64,000 bases of DNA, taken from assembly GCA_963675955.2 (NCBI GenBank), contig CAXXVR010000009.1, positions 1,240,001 through 1,304,000 on the forward strand. Direction: 5' to 3'. The notes below the pieces were generated by a model. That model did no database searches. It was not told where the DNA came from and saw only the letters and a program-made list of their open reading frames with translations. This document shows, piece after piece, positions 1 to 11,916 of this stretch. The stretch's first letter is position 1; each line of letters starts with the position of its first letter. The position numbers and the translations under genes are program-made. Origin of the DNA: Desulfocicer sp963675955 (GTDB lineage: Bacteria; Desulfobacterota; Desulfobacteria; Desulfobacterales; Desulfobacteraceae).

Positions 1-3000
1 TCTTTAAGATTGAAAAATCTTAGACTATGTAGAAAATTTTTAGGTTTTTGATGAATTAATGTATGAAGATATTACAATAAAATTAAGGGTTTAAATGTTT
101 AAAGCTATTATAAACAGGTAAAGAAACAAAGTAATAGATTGATTTTACTTTTAGAAATACAAAAAGCAATTGCAAAGTGCAAAAAAAGTTTAGATTTGTT
201 GCTGAAGTTGAAGAAGAATTGCTCAATAAAGAAGAAATTATCGTTACAATGACAATACTTTTTATATAGATAATTTTAGTTAAAAAATTCATAGTAAAAT
301 TTGGCGGAAAATGAAGAAAAATATAGTCATAATAGTAATGAAGAAAATATTGTTGAATAATAAGTGCTTTCTTTATCTTAATTGTTAAATTCAGGAAAAT
401 AATAATTGTTAAATTTAAAAGTAAATTAATTAATATAGGTCACTTGATCCTATTTCAAGCAAAATTAAAACGCTTTGTGAAAAAGGGTTACCAAATCAAA
501 TAAGAATTGTCATTTGGTCTTCTTTAGGATCGAAATCAGAAATTATCAAAAATACAGTTGCTGCATTCCAGTAGTATGTGACACGACAATCCTATGAAGG
601 TTATTAAAATACTGAACAAAGATAAAATAATGAGAATGCTTATAACTTTGAAAATGAAGAATAGTTTGAAGAGAAGATCTACTTTGTGTTATTAAACAAA
701 GCGAAAAAAGATAATAATTTTTATTCTTAAGAAATTACAGATAAATTTAAAAATCTTACAATTGATAAAACAAACGAAACTTTATAAAATATTTTACTTG
801 CGTTTACTCAATGGATTAATATTACAAATTCACATCTAGGAAAAGAAAACCAAGAAATTATATTTTATCCTTCCATTAAAAAAATCGCACGAAAACTTTT
901 TATCATTATTAATTCTATTTCTTCTGAACATTCATCCATTGAAAAAGAATAGGATGTCTTTTGGTTACTCATCGTAATTGTCTCATAATTTCTGAAGCCT
1001 TATTATAACTGTAAAGCGAGTGTTTAGGATAGTGAATAAATATGTAATAAAGAGTTGTCTTTGATAGAGAAAGCTTTTAAAAATTTCCAAGGGACTTATC
1101 CCATGCATAATAATGCATGGAGTGGAGTTGGAATTGATTTAGTATTGCTAAAATATTTTATTAAATTGCTCCTACCACAGGTTTGAATGAGTTTAAAACT
1201 AAATCTTTGTTTAGGTATCTGAAAAATTATTGGAGAGTGGAATAGCAATTGAATATTTGTTTTCAGAGTGCTTTTTGACTATTTTTTCTAATTTTTTTGA
1301 TAATGAAATACTATTTCGGTATAAAAAAATCATAAAATTATTAATTTATTTCTTAGTATTTGGGATCTCTTGTTTTATTTTCGAAGTCTTGAATCAAAGG
1401 TATTATTATTATTTAAATCTACTTTAATAACATAAAGGAAAAATTTAATTAATTTTTGATTGCAATAGCTTTAACCATACTTAATTATATTAGTCCCTAT
1501 TTGCTGTAAATTAATAATAGTTAGGATATTATTTTAATTTTTAAACTATTTGGCACTTTTATTTATTGTTTATATATATATACATAAATAGGATAAATAT
1601 GGCAAAATATTGATAAATTTATTGAAGATATTTTGAAAATGCAGGAAAAAATTGCAATTTATATGAAAAGTAAAAAGTTTTCTGAAGAGTTTCTTTCTTT
1701 AGAATAATTATCAAATAAGTTTTATTACAATCCTGCAGCAGCTTAAATCTTAATAAAGTTAACTCTCCTTTATTTTAAAACTTATTTAAAGATGTTTAGT
1801 ACATGCAAGACAACCGTTTGAAAATTAAATCCCTTTTAATTTATAATATTTATAAAAATTGATTATATTATTTGAATCTTACCATGATAAATAAAATGAT
1901 AATAAATAGCTTGAATAATAAGCGCAATAAAAATCTAAAAGAATTCATTTATTTTTGCATAAACTAATACTATTTTACTCAGAAAGTACAAATCTATTCC
2001 TCGAAATTTCTTACAAATCAATTAATGGTCAGGACTATACTAATACTATAAAACTTGAATCGGATACTTAAATTTATTTAAATTAGTATGAATAAATAAA
2101 TTATATTTCAGGATATAATACATTAACCTTTACAATTTATGAAGAGATTATTTACACTCGAAAAATGAAATAAATTAAAGAACAAAAAATTCTTAAAATG
2201 AGTAGTTAAGATTTTAATGGATTTCCAATCAATTAAATAATTAAATTAATCCTTCCTTTTTAAGAATATCCAGAGGATTAGTACCATTATAATTTAATCC
2301 TATCAGAAATGGAATTCACCTTCTTGTTATCAGAAGATTATTAAGAAAATTAAATATATTTTACAAAATATAAAAACACACATTAAATTCCATTGAGTTT
2401 AAATATAATACAGGCAGTGCAATAATAATAAAGAATAGATTCTAATTTTAATGATTTTTTTTATTGTCCTTAAATCTTTAACAAACTTAAAACTATTGAA
2501 TTCGAAAAATATAATGAGAAGTGTTTGCAGACTATTGAAAATTGTTTATCCATAAAAAATGCGAAGAATTCATGTTTTAAACTTGACCCATAAGAATGAA
2601 AAAAGGATGCAATCATTGAATATTAATAATTTTATGAAATTTTAAGAAATGCATAAAAATAAATAATTGCTGAAAATTATATGTAATATTAATTAATGAA
2701 ACCAGAAAATCCTGATTGGTCAATAATTTTTAAGTCTTTGGCTTGGTTAAACTAAGGAACTGACTCTTATTATATTGACTTTTTAATTGTTCTGACTTTG
2801 TTGTAATCAATAACAATTCAATAAAAAATAGAAATGATCTTTAAACTACTGATAAATTATGAAAATTTTAAATTTCAAAATAAAATTCAAAATAAAGAAA
2901 CGATTAATTTGATGGCAGTTAAATTTATAGTCAAAATGCTATTTGATTGTTTTTTAACTTATCTTACTTAATAATAAATTAATGATATGGTCATATAATA

Positions 3001-4262
3001 ATATTATTTTTCTTAATAATAAAATTTTAGATTGATTTGATTTACTACGGATAAACAAATTAAATATTAAAAGCTAAAATTTATGATTGCAATAGGAAAA
3101 AAAATATTAATTTAACAAGGCTTTTAAATAATGTTGCAAATTATAATTAACTGTATAATTTATCAAAGGATCTATATTTAGGCTCTAATTTTTTATAATT
3201 TAAATTAAAATAGGCAATACTGAATCTTTGGATTGTTTATAGGATATTGTAACTAATAATTTGAGCTAAAAAGTTTGAATTTAATAACATTTAAATTTTG
3301 ATTTTAGGAACTTTAAGAAATATTTCCTCTATTAAACTCATTAGCAGTGATAGAGATTTAATACAGATTGCAAGGAATAATCCATCTGCAATATTTTTTA
3401 TTAAATAAAAAACAATTTTTTTAGCTTTAATTGCAAGATTAATAAAAATTTTAAAGTTATAAAGAAAATTATTATGAATGAAAAGCCTGATCTCCCCTTT
3501 GATAGACCTTAAAGTTTTAAACCAACAGAATATATTTTATTTAATAATGAAAATGTGATACCATTAAATTCATGAAATGAGCAAGTAAATATGAATTTTG
3601 CGTTTTAATATTTGTTAGATTAATCTTTAATAATTCACTAAAATTATTGAAAAAATACATCTATTGAAATATTTTATGAGCTTTGAAAAAGTGTTTTAAC
3701 CTGAGAACTAATAGATTTAAAGTATTTTTTTGTATTATAAAGTTAATTATATCTAAGAAAAACAAGAAATCTAAAGAAATAATAATTAAGGAGTCTTTAA
3801 ATTTATTCTTGAAAATAATGAAATATATCTATAATTAGCAAAATTTAAATTTTCTGACCATTCATCTTAATGGCAAAACCTTTTACTTTTAATTGATAAT
3901 AAATTATTATAGGTATCCGTGTCGAATTGAAAAGAAAATAACTAAAAAGAATGCATAAAGTATAATAAATAAATTCAGTTGTTAGTATTTTATTATCACT
4001 TTCAAATTTTTTCCAAAATGTAAGCTTTTATTAATTTTGAGTTATGAAAAGAAATGTATTTAAAAAAACCATATGAAGTTATTTTTTTGAAATTCTAAGA
4101 TATTAATCTAATTGAAGAAGGCACTTATGAAGTAAAATTTGTTGATTTTAATTGTAAATTGTATAGAAATCCAATAAATAAAAGTAAGAATTCGGCATTC
4201 ATTAATTTATAAAAAAAAATTGAATTTGTAAAAACAGTCTTAAAATTTTATTTATAATTTGA
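1..4262 (+). CDS. TBC-domain Rab GTPase-activating protein, 5' partial, with long unrecognised C-terminal half
   Basis: The coding frame is already open at the left edge, so the start lies outside the window. After an intron at about 119-154, residues from about position 430 onward form a TBC domain. It shows LPNQIRIVIWSSLG (the R/W entry motif), FWLLIVIVSQFLKP, WSGVGIDLVLLKYF and LFRIWDLLFYF, the last split by an intron at about 1320-1357. TBC proteins stimulate GTP hydrolysis by Rab GTPases in membrane traffic. The catalytic Arg and Gln fingers were not confidently placed. The TBC part reaches a UGA at about 1819; splicing a 94-nt intron from about 1809 joins it in phase to a further ~750 codons that I do not recognise. 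Within these, one UGA (about 2596) lies inside an otherwise open frame. The alternative is two adjacent genes. The 3' end is uncertain: the frame stays open past the RPN1 stop on the other strand, to a UGA at about 4405. Confidence 0.6.
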
Positions 4263-4279
4263 TTTAAATTTAAAACTCA

Positions 4280-7139
4280 TCAATTTTTTTTCTATTTGCC
4301 TTATTCCTCCTCTGGGACATAATCGGGATTTTTTTTAAGAATTATTAAATTTTCTAATGGCATTTCTTAAACTGCAATGTATTCTTCACTTGCCAATTCG
4401 GCTCTGATAATTTTATAAATTAACAATTAAGTTTTAACCTTTCTCCTGAAGCAAGAATAACAGGACTTTCATGCGTTTAAAATCCAGTAATTTTTTTAGG
4501 TTGTCCTGCTTGTCCAACAATGTCAATTGCTTAACCAACTCTAATACTTGTTGGCATATTTTCCAAATTTTCATTTAACTTATTTTAAAAATTGATATTA
4601 AATTAAAAAGAAAAATAACTGTAAAGAGCATTCTTGGATAGATGGACAACACCAAGTAAAATAAAAGATAATGAAATTTCCCAAGAAGAAGATTTTCAAT
4701 ATCGAGACAGGAATTGAGGAGGATTATTATGCCAGCCATTCCTACATTTGAAAGCAAAAATCTTTCAGAATAATAAGGAATTATTGTTACAAGTCCCTAA
4801 AAAATAATTATTTTAGTTTAAATTCATTATTTACTTTTCCGGCATGTAAAAAGCCTTATGCAATACGAATCAAGAATAAATGACTGCTGAATTTCTCATC
4901 AGAGTAAAATAAAGCTAACTATCTTAAAATTCCTGCCATTCTAATATTTTTAAGAAATGGAAAATTTGAACCTTGAATTATTGGTACCAAACCCAATAAG
5001 TCCTAAGGAAATAATTGCGCGATAAGACAATTCAGGGTCCATATCATGTGCCATTTTCTATAGCAAGTCCTAAATATTCATTTTGGGATTGGAAAGATGC
5101 AACATAGCTAGAGCTAATGGTACAACCCTCTTCACTTAAATATCAGCATACTGCAGTAAATGATTCAAAGACCTCACAACCATTTCATTACCAATTTCTT
5201 CACTGGATGCAATTAAAGCCATACATAAGACTGCTTAAGCTTAATAAGCAGCTTCATTACCCTCAACATGTTCAATACACTCTCTGAACATTTTTTAAAC
5301 TTTTAATACATTACCACTACCAACATAAGCACATCCTTCAATGCAATTTTTAGCAAATTTTTAAATATTGTGTGTAACTAAAGATAAAGCCTCGATAGTT
5401 GCTTCAGCGGCCTCTTATTATCCTAGAAACAATAACCCTAATGCTACAGGTAAAAATCTTGCTACACTTTGATCAAGATCGACAGTTTCACGTTCCATTA
5501 ATGCACATAAAATTGCATTTGCAACTTCTTCCTTGCATTTACCAACAAAAATAAGTCCTAAAGTTAGAGCTGCAAAGGACACTTCTGTAATGTCAATATT
5601 ATTATCTGCAATAATAGGCACTAAAGTTTCTACAAAATCATCTCTTGCACTTCCAGCATAGGCCAGTCCTAAGCCAATTATGGCTCCTATTCTTGTGCAA
5701 AAATTTTTTTCACGTTTTTATTCTAAAATATCACATAATATAGCTTTTGCTGTGTCATTTTAATCTTGAACACCAGTGTTATATAATCCAATACCGATGC
5801 AAGCACCACAACGGCCAAATCCATCCTCAAGATCCAAATATTCTTAGATTTTATCACTTCCAGTTTCTTAGTCCCAAAGACAAAGCATTCCAATACTTCC
5901 ACCAACAGCAATTTATCCTTCATTTTTGACTTTAAAGAGCCAGGATGAATTTTCTTTTGTTTATTTTACAAATAAAAGACTATCTTGTTATGTCCCAAGG
6001 TTTACAAATCCATTGACATATGTAATAGCGAGATTATTTAATAGAGAATCAATATTTGCCTATACGCTAGTTGGCATGTCAATATCTGATTTAAAGACTT
6101 AGGCAGCTGTTTTTGGTTCGATGGTCTCTAAATCAGTGGCCAAAGCTAGATAGAACTTTGAAAGTAATTAGTTTGATGCAATTTACCAAAGATTTTCACT
6201 AATTCAAAGATTGAAAAAATAAAAAAATAAACTCTTCTTGAAGTGCTTTTAATTCAATTGTAATTCTTTGTCTTGCTAGCAACAAACAAAGTTATTTTAA
6301 AACCAATGGATCTTTACACAAATTAAATACTTCTTAAATTAATTCTTCCTTATTCAATTTTAATGCCATTCTCAATGCATTAATAAACTATCCTTACTGC
6401 AAACTCATTGTATAACAAATAGACATGGTTTTGACCATTTCTTCTTAATCTGCACTATAAAACGAGCACTAACTTAAATACAATAGCACACGTTAATAAT
6501 TATCAGCAGTTATATGTGGGACAATATATTGTAATTTATCAACTTCCATTAACAAATCGATTGCATCAGTTTCAGAATTTGTTTTCATAAATTCGGGAAT
6601 AATTTATTATGCTAGTTCTATTAGTTCTGTAACATCAATTTATTAGGCTTAAATCTTTTCAGTGTATGATTTACCAATATCGCTAGCAAGGCGACTGAGA
6701 TATTCATGTCCCCAGTTTTTATAATCTCTTTTTGTGCCTTCAAGCAAATATTTCAAACAATTTTATTTATCCTGTTCACCCATTGTCATAGATAATACTG
6801 AAAGGAAATCAGCTAATTTTTCTTTAAATGCATCTGTTTAAAGTTTCGAATAAAACCCAGTAATTGATTAATAATGAGCTGATAGAAACTTGAAAGGCTT
6901 TGGTACGGATGTCATGGATGTAGTTGAGCCCTTGACTTCTTGACAAAGCAAATCTAAGGATTTGTTACTGAGTTCTGCATTATCTTCAATTAAGACTTGA
7001 CAGTATTCGTCAATTCTTTCTTTAAGTTTTTTGTCTTCTTCACTCTTAAAAGCAAAATGAATAATGAAATGAATTTAACTAAATCTTCTTCCTTTTTTTT
7101 CTCTTTAGCTTTATTTTCCTTTTGAACTTTCTCTGTCAT
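4280..7139 (-). CDS. RPN1: 26S proteasome regulatory subunit RPN1 (PSMD2)
   Basis: Full-length, non-ATPase scaffold of the proteasome base, which receives ubiquitin-like shuttle factors. Starting at the ATG at 7139 the protein runs MTEKVQKENK.., then SEEDKKLKERIDEY, NWGHEYLSRLA, a long series of PC/HEAT repeats (SIGMLCLWD, IGAIIGLGLAYAG, VALGLLFLG, CAYVGSGNVLKVQ, VPLALAMLHLSNP, AIISLGLIGFGTNN), and the diagnostic C-terminus SIRVGQAIDIVGQAGQPKK, GFQTH, ILASGERAELASEEY and ILKKNPDY. At least five introns of 31-41 nt had to be removed to keep the human-like order (for example 7045-7079 and one splitting GER/AEL). Invariant glutamines in RIAQG and GFQTH are TAA codons, which fixes the meaning of UAA. 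No in-frame UGA is needed; the three tryptophans seen are TGG. The stop is UGA at 4280-4282. Convergent with the TBC gene with almost no spacer. Confidence 0.96.
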
Positions 7140-7531
7140 ATCTATTTTGAATTTTTTTTAATATTTTTAAAATTTAAATCTATTTCCTATTCAGAAATTA
7201 ATTGCATTCAATTAAATTGAAGAACAATATTTTTTATATTAATTTAATTTAAAATAATAATGATTAATAGAAAAAAAAAATTAATTGCACTTTTTTAAGA
7301 ATAGATTTTAAAACTATCTTCTTCATTGTGTTTTTTTCAAAAGATTATTTTGATTATATTACAATTTAATTTAATTAAAACTGAAATTTAATTTGGCCAT
7401 AATATATTAAGCCCATAATAATAATTTAATTATCATCTAAACAAATATATTATTCTATGCATTCCTGTTGTGAGTTATTTAATTAATCAACTAATATACT
7501 AATTATAATTTTTAGGCAGAAAAAACTAAAA
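7140..7531. promoter_or_regulatory. Divergent intergenic region between RPN1 and the kinesin-like gene
   Basis: About 390 bp of almost pure A/T with no convincing coding frame lies between two divergent start codons (7139 on minus, 7532 on plus). It must contain the promoters of both genes, but I see no recognisable individual element. Confidence 0.4.
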
Positions 7532-9697
7532 ATGCCAAACTATAAACTCGAATTAAATTTAGCATCAGTTTTTATTGTTTTTTTTGTAACAATAAAATAG
7601 GTTTTTATAAAAGTTTCTTTTCCTTATGAATACCAGTTCGAATTAGATAATAACAATATTCAAATTACAAATGAAAATACAATTATAATAAAAGGTGATA
7701 ATAGTGATCAACATAAGTAAGACAAAAAAGAATTTATATTTGATTAAATATTCACTCCATTTCACTCTTGCTCATTTATTTTCAATAAGCTTGTAAAAAA
7801 ATAGTTAAAAAACACTCTGCATCTAAATATTGATAATACAATAATTTTTTACTCCAAAAAAAATTGAAAGCAACATTTAAATTTACTCTTAAAAGTCAAG
7901 AATTAAAGTTTATTAGAATAATCCTTAAACTATTTCTTATAAAAAAACGATAAAAAAAATCTCTTTTATGTGAGATGTTATGTAAAATGTGCGATTTTAG
8001 AAAAAAATTAAATTATAGATTGCTTTAGTGATGTTTTACTTGAAGAAGATGCAACCGAACTTTTAAAAACTCAATCAAAAAATTATGTGAGTTATTAATA
8101 ATTATAATAAATTCCAATAAAATCCTTTGAAGATGTAGAGCATCTTTTAGATTTACTGCAATTGCAATTCAAAGAATATTTAACTTCAAATTCCTAAGCT
8201 ATTTATATTTCTATTTGCTTTTCAAAAGATATTTCAAAATATGGTAAAATCATTAAGGTTTTTCCTAAAATAATCATAATAAATTAATTAATTTTTGTAA
8301 ATAGAAATCTTAAGCCAATTTGCATTTTATTTGCTTGCAGTAAACTGGAAAAATCAATTTAGAAAATTTGTAATTTTTTATTTTTTATAATATAATTTAG
8401 TATAAATGAGGATTAAACAAAACTTGAACTCAATAAACAAAATTATTAAGAAAAATCAATCCTACACTTTTTTGCTTACAATTTTACTGATTAAAATTCT
8501 CCTTACATAAAATACTAGCATATAAAATTTTTAACAGTTAATTTAATTTTAACATTTTAATTTTAAATTTGAATTTAGAATATTTTCATGCAATGCGATC
8601 TCAAATGCCTATTTATGGATTGGATTCTAGAATAAAAATCTTTGGAAATCATCTTGAATGATTTATTATTTGCTTAATTATGTTAGGATATATCTTTTGA
8701 TCCAACTTATTTACCAATTTTTGAAGATCAGTAACCAAATACAAAAAAATAGTCTGAGGAAGTTAAATATTTGATAACTTTCGAAGTATAAAAATTTTTA
8801 TATCTTTTCTTACAATTTAATATAGATAAATTATATTAATTAAGAAATAGATAATTTAAAAAATAATATGGAAAATAAAAAGAGCACTTGCATGATTGAT
8901 TTATGCGAATAGTTAATTTATAATTTAATTAGTGGTTTAGAAAAATTAAATAAAGTTATTTTTATTTTAAAATAATAATTTATAAAAAGGAATTTTCAAG
9001 TGATTTTATATTATCAAAATCAATTCAGTTGAGTAATAAAGATGAAGAAAATTGCAATATAAGTAATGACTAAATAATAAAATTTGATGAGTATTCAAAT
9101 TTAGTCTCATCCTTATTTTACTTTCATCCTTCAATTGAATACAATTATTAATTATTATAATAAAAGTAAAAAGTAAAAGAAAAGTTAGGAGAATTATAAA
9201 ATGCAAAAAATAATATGGTAATTAATTTAGAAAAGGCTTTAAACTTGCAAACTAATAAATTTATCTCCGAAAAAAAGCAAATTTTAACAAAAATTGTTAA
9301 GGTTATATCAAATGAATAAAAAGTGTTAAAGCAATCGTAAATTGAGAAAGAATAAGTTAAGATAGCTTAACACAATATAAAAGTATCAGGATTTATTGGG
9401 AAATAAATAATGAGACAATCGTTTTAAAATGTTAATCGTTCTTGCTCATATCTTGGTTGAAGATTATTGGATGATGAACCTTCAAGCATTTTAACTTGCT
9501 TAACAAAAATAAGAAATAAATTCAAATAATTTTTTAATGAAAGAATTTTTGTTAATAAATACCATAAAATAAAGTAATTTCGTACAAATTACAATGATAA
9601 TAACAAATATACATCCGGAGAAATATCTGGAAGTATGGGAAAGGAAAGTTCTTAGAAAAAAAGAAAAATTCGATTAATTATGAAAAAAAGATATTGA
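7532..9697 (+). CDS. Kinesin-like protein with degenerate motor domain (no P-loop) and C-terminal coiled coil
   Basis: The first ~350 residues follow the kinesin motor outline: VFIKVSFPYE (beta 1), EFIFDQIFTPFHS (for the usual FxFDxVF), LNIDNTIIFY (for GxNxTIxAY), then IPIKSFEDVEHLLDL (for the VxSxxEVxxLL segment before switch I). Where a working motor has GQTGSGKT this protein has SKKN, a UGA (about 7863) and KQHLN; SSRSH and DLAGSE are also absent, so ATP hydrolysis is unlikely. An in-frame 42-nt intron (about 8537-8578) leads to LPIFEDQQPN and a Lys/Glu-rich coiled coil. Another UGA at 9458-9460 (SYLG-UGA-RLLDDEP) is probably Trp, putting the end at the UGA at 9695-9697. If UGA were always stop the gene would be broken into pieces. 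It could be a pseudogene, a nonmotor partner of a true kinesin, or a fast-evolved family. Confidence 0.5.
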
Positions 9698-9808
9698 TTG
9701 AGGAGGTTGTGATATCTTAAAATTAATTTATAATATTTTTATATACGTAGCATTAATAAATTAGAATAAGTAAAAATTTATTATTTATATTTAAATTATT
9801 TAATTAAC

Positions 9809-11670
9809 ATGAATGAAGAATGTTATTTTGTTTTTAAATAAATATAAAATAGAATCAACTAAATAATTAACATGTGAAGTCTTTGGAATTTAAAGAAATT
9901 TGAAAAATATATTCGAAGATGTTCAAAATAAACTAAAGTACAAATATTTAAATTAATTGTAAGTATTTGTGCATTATAGTTGGACAAATTATTAAAATAA
10001 AGATGAAAGTTGAGAATATAAATTTAAGGCTTTGTCAAATATGATGGAAAAAATGAAAGAAACTGACTTAAATGAAAAAAAATAATTATTAGATTAAGTA
10101 ATTCATTATAAATGAAATATCTGTTATTTTAGTATGATAATATTAAAGAAAAATATGAAAAACTAATAAAACAATGCAATGCTGATTAAACGTGTCTCTT
10201 GCTTGAAAAGGAAACTGAAATTCAATCACTAAACGAATCACTTTATTAAATCTAATAAAATGTAAAAATAAAGCACAAATAATTTAGTAAATTTAGGAAA
10301 GAAAGCTTTAGCATGATCTTATGGAATTAAAAAGTATTTATGGTACTATTTGCAATAGCTTAGGCATTTTTTAATTTAAATAATTATATATAATAGTTGC
10401 AAATTGTTAATCTTTATTTGATGAAATAGTAATATTTAATTTTCAATTTAATTCTTTATTAAGTCCAGATTAAAACAATCAACTTCGGATAATTAAGAAA
10501 AATATTATTAGCTTACTGTATTTTTAATTTTCATTTTAATTTAAAGAAAGAATGATAATGAGATTTTGACTGAAAAATTTCATAATTATGATATAGAAAT
10601 CAAATAGTATAAATTGTAAAGAGAATAAAAATAGGAATTGCTTGATAAATCTAATAATAAAATTTAACTTCTAGAAGATTAAAACTTAAATCTATTGGTT
10701 TAAAATGAGAAATTATAACAAGAAATTAATGAATAGAAAGAAATTAATGAAAATAATAGTATTTATATTAAGTTATAGTAATTTCTTATGAATGTTTTAG
10801 AAATCTTAATCAATATAGAAAGAAACAACAATATAGAATTCTAATAAAAGCTTATTGAATTTTAGGGGACATTTATCCAAATTGAATAAAAATTTGAAGA
10901 TAATTAACTAATAAAAAATTAATAAAAATAGATAGTTGATTTACAGGACTAAAATATTTTAGTTACATCATATAATTAGTTAATTGCTTTTTATATAGTT
11001 ACAAGAAGAAATCTCTGAAATTAAATGCTAATTATAATAAGAAAAATAAGAATTGTAATTTCTTTTGTGTTGAAAATTTTCATAGAATTAATAATAAAGA
11101 GAACAAAGCAGAAGGTTCTGATTTATCTTAAATATACAATGAAATTACATTAAAATATGCAGAGTTATAAAAGTAAATGCAATAGTCTGATAAAGAGAAA
11201 GTGATTTTATTATAAAAAATTTGTAAAGATATTTTGTATTGTTTTAATTGTCTTAGAAAAATTAGAATAAGACTAGCTAATATACAAAATTGATGAAGAA
11301 ATAATAGAACCTAAAAAGAATGATATAAAGTTATCATAAGAAATAACAAAACTCTAGGAAAAAGCTTAAGACAATAAATTTTTAAAATATATTTCTTAAT
11401 CTGTACCAAGTAAATCATAATTTAAATATGATTAAATCCACAATTTATCAAGTTTTTGAAACAAAATTATCTTTAATATTTTTATTAGATGCCAATATCT
11501 GTGTGATTTGCTGTTTATTAATAAAAAAAAAGGATGAATTTTATAAATGCAAGAAATGCTAAGGTCGGAAATTGAAACCAAATATTTTTATTTTATTTCA
11601 AGGTTATTATCATAAAAAATGTTGTAATAATCCTAAGTCGTGCATAAAATGCATGAAAAAATTATGTTGA
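9809..11670 (+). CDS. Coiled-coil protein with C-terminal RING-type zinc finger
   Basis: Starts at ATG 9809 (MNEEQSTKQLTCEVFG after a 31-nt phase-1 intron) and is assembled from about ten exons separated by introns of 20-42 nt. The body is a long Gln/Glu/Lys-rich coiled coil (for example NEILTEKFHNYDIEIKQYK, LQEEISEIK, QIYNEITLKYAELQKQM). The last ~45 residues bind zinc: ANICVICC, DEFYKCKKCQGYYHKKCC, PKSCIKCMKKLC, spacing as in a RING or PHD-like cross-brace. A RING would suggest an E3 ubiquitin ligase; this is inference. One UGA (about 10010, DES-UGA-EYKFKAL) lies inside the coding frame with no intron able to remove it, and is best read as Trp. The stop is UGA at 11668-11670. Upstream spacer to the kinesin-like gene is about 110 bp, same strand. 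Confidence 0.6.
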
Positions 11671-11916
11671 TAGTTATTGATAAGGCTTGTACTTACGATT
11701 TTTTATTTACATTAGAAAATATTATATTAATTTTATAAAATTATTATTTACTGTTTTATTTATTTATAAAATTTGATTAATGATTTATAATAATTTGTTT
11801 TATAATGAAATCGTTCTCACTAATAGGATTCCTGGGTATTTATTAATTTAAATATAAAAAGTATACGTGAAATAAAATTTTATTTTCTGGAATTTTTTAG
11901 CATAGGTCTCTAAATT

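Noticed and set aside
2585..2600. UGA as proof that the TBC-region gene ends and a new one begins
   Set aside because: The same frame continues with ordinary protein sequence (IIEYQQFYEIL) for over 100 codons, so UGA-Trp is the simpler reading.
9006..9206. Minus-strand 66-codon ORF
   Set aside because: Antisense to the coiled-coil end of the kinesin-like gene; hydrophobic ghost.
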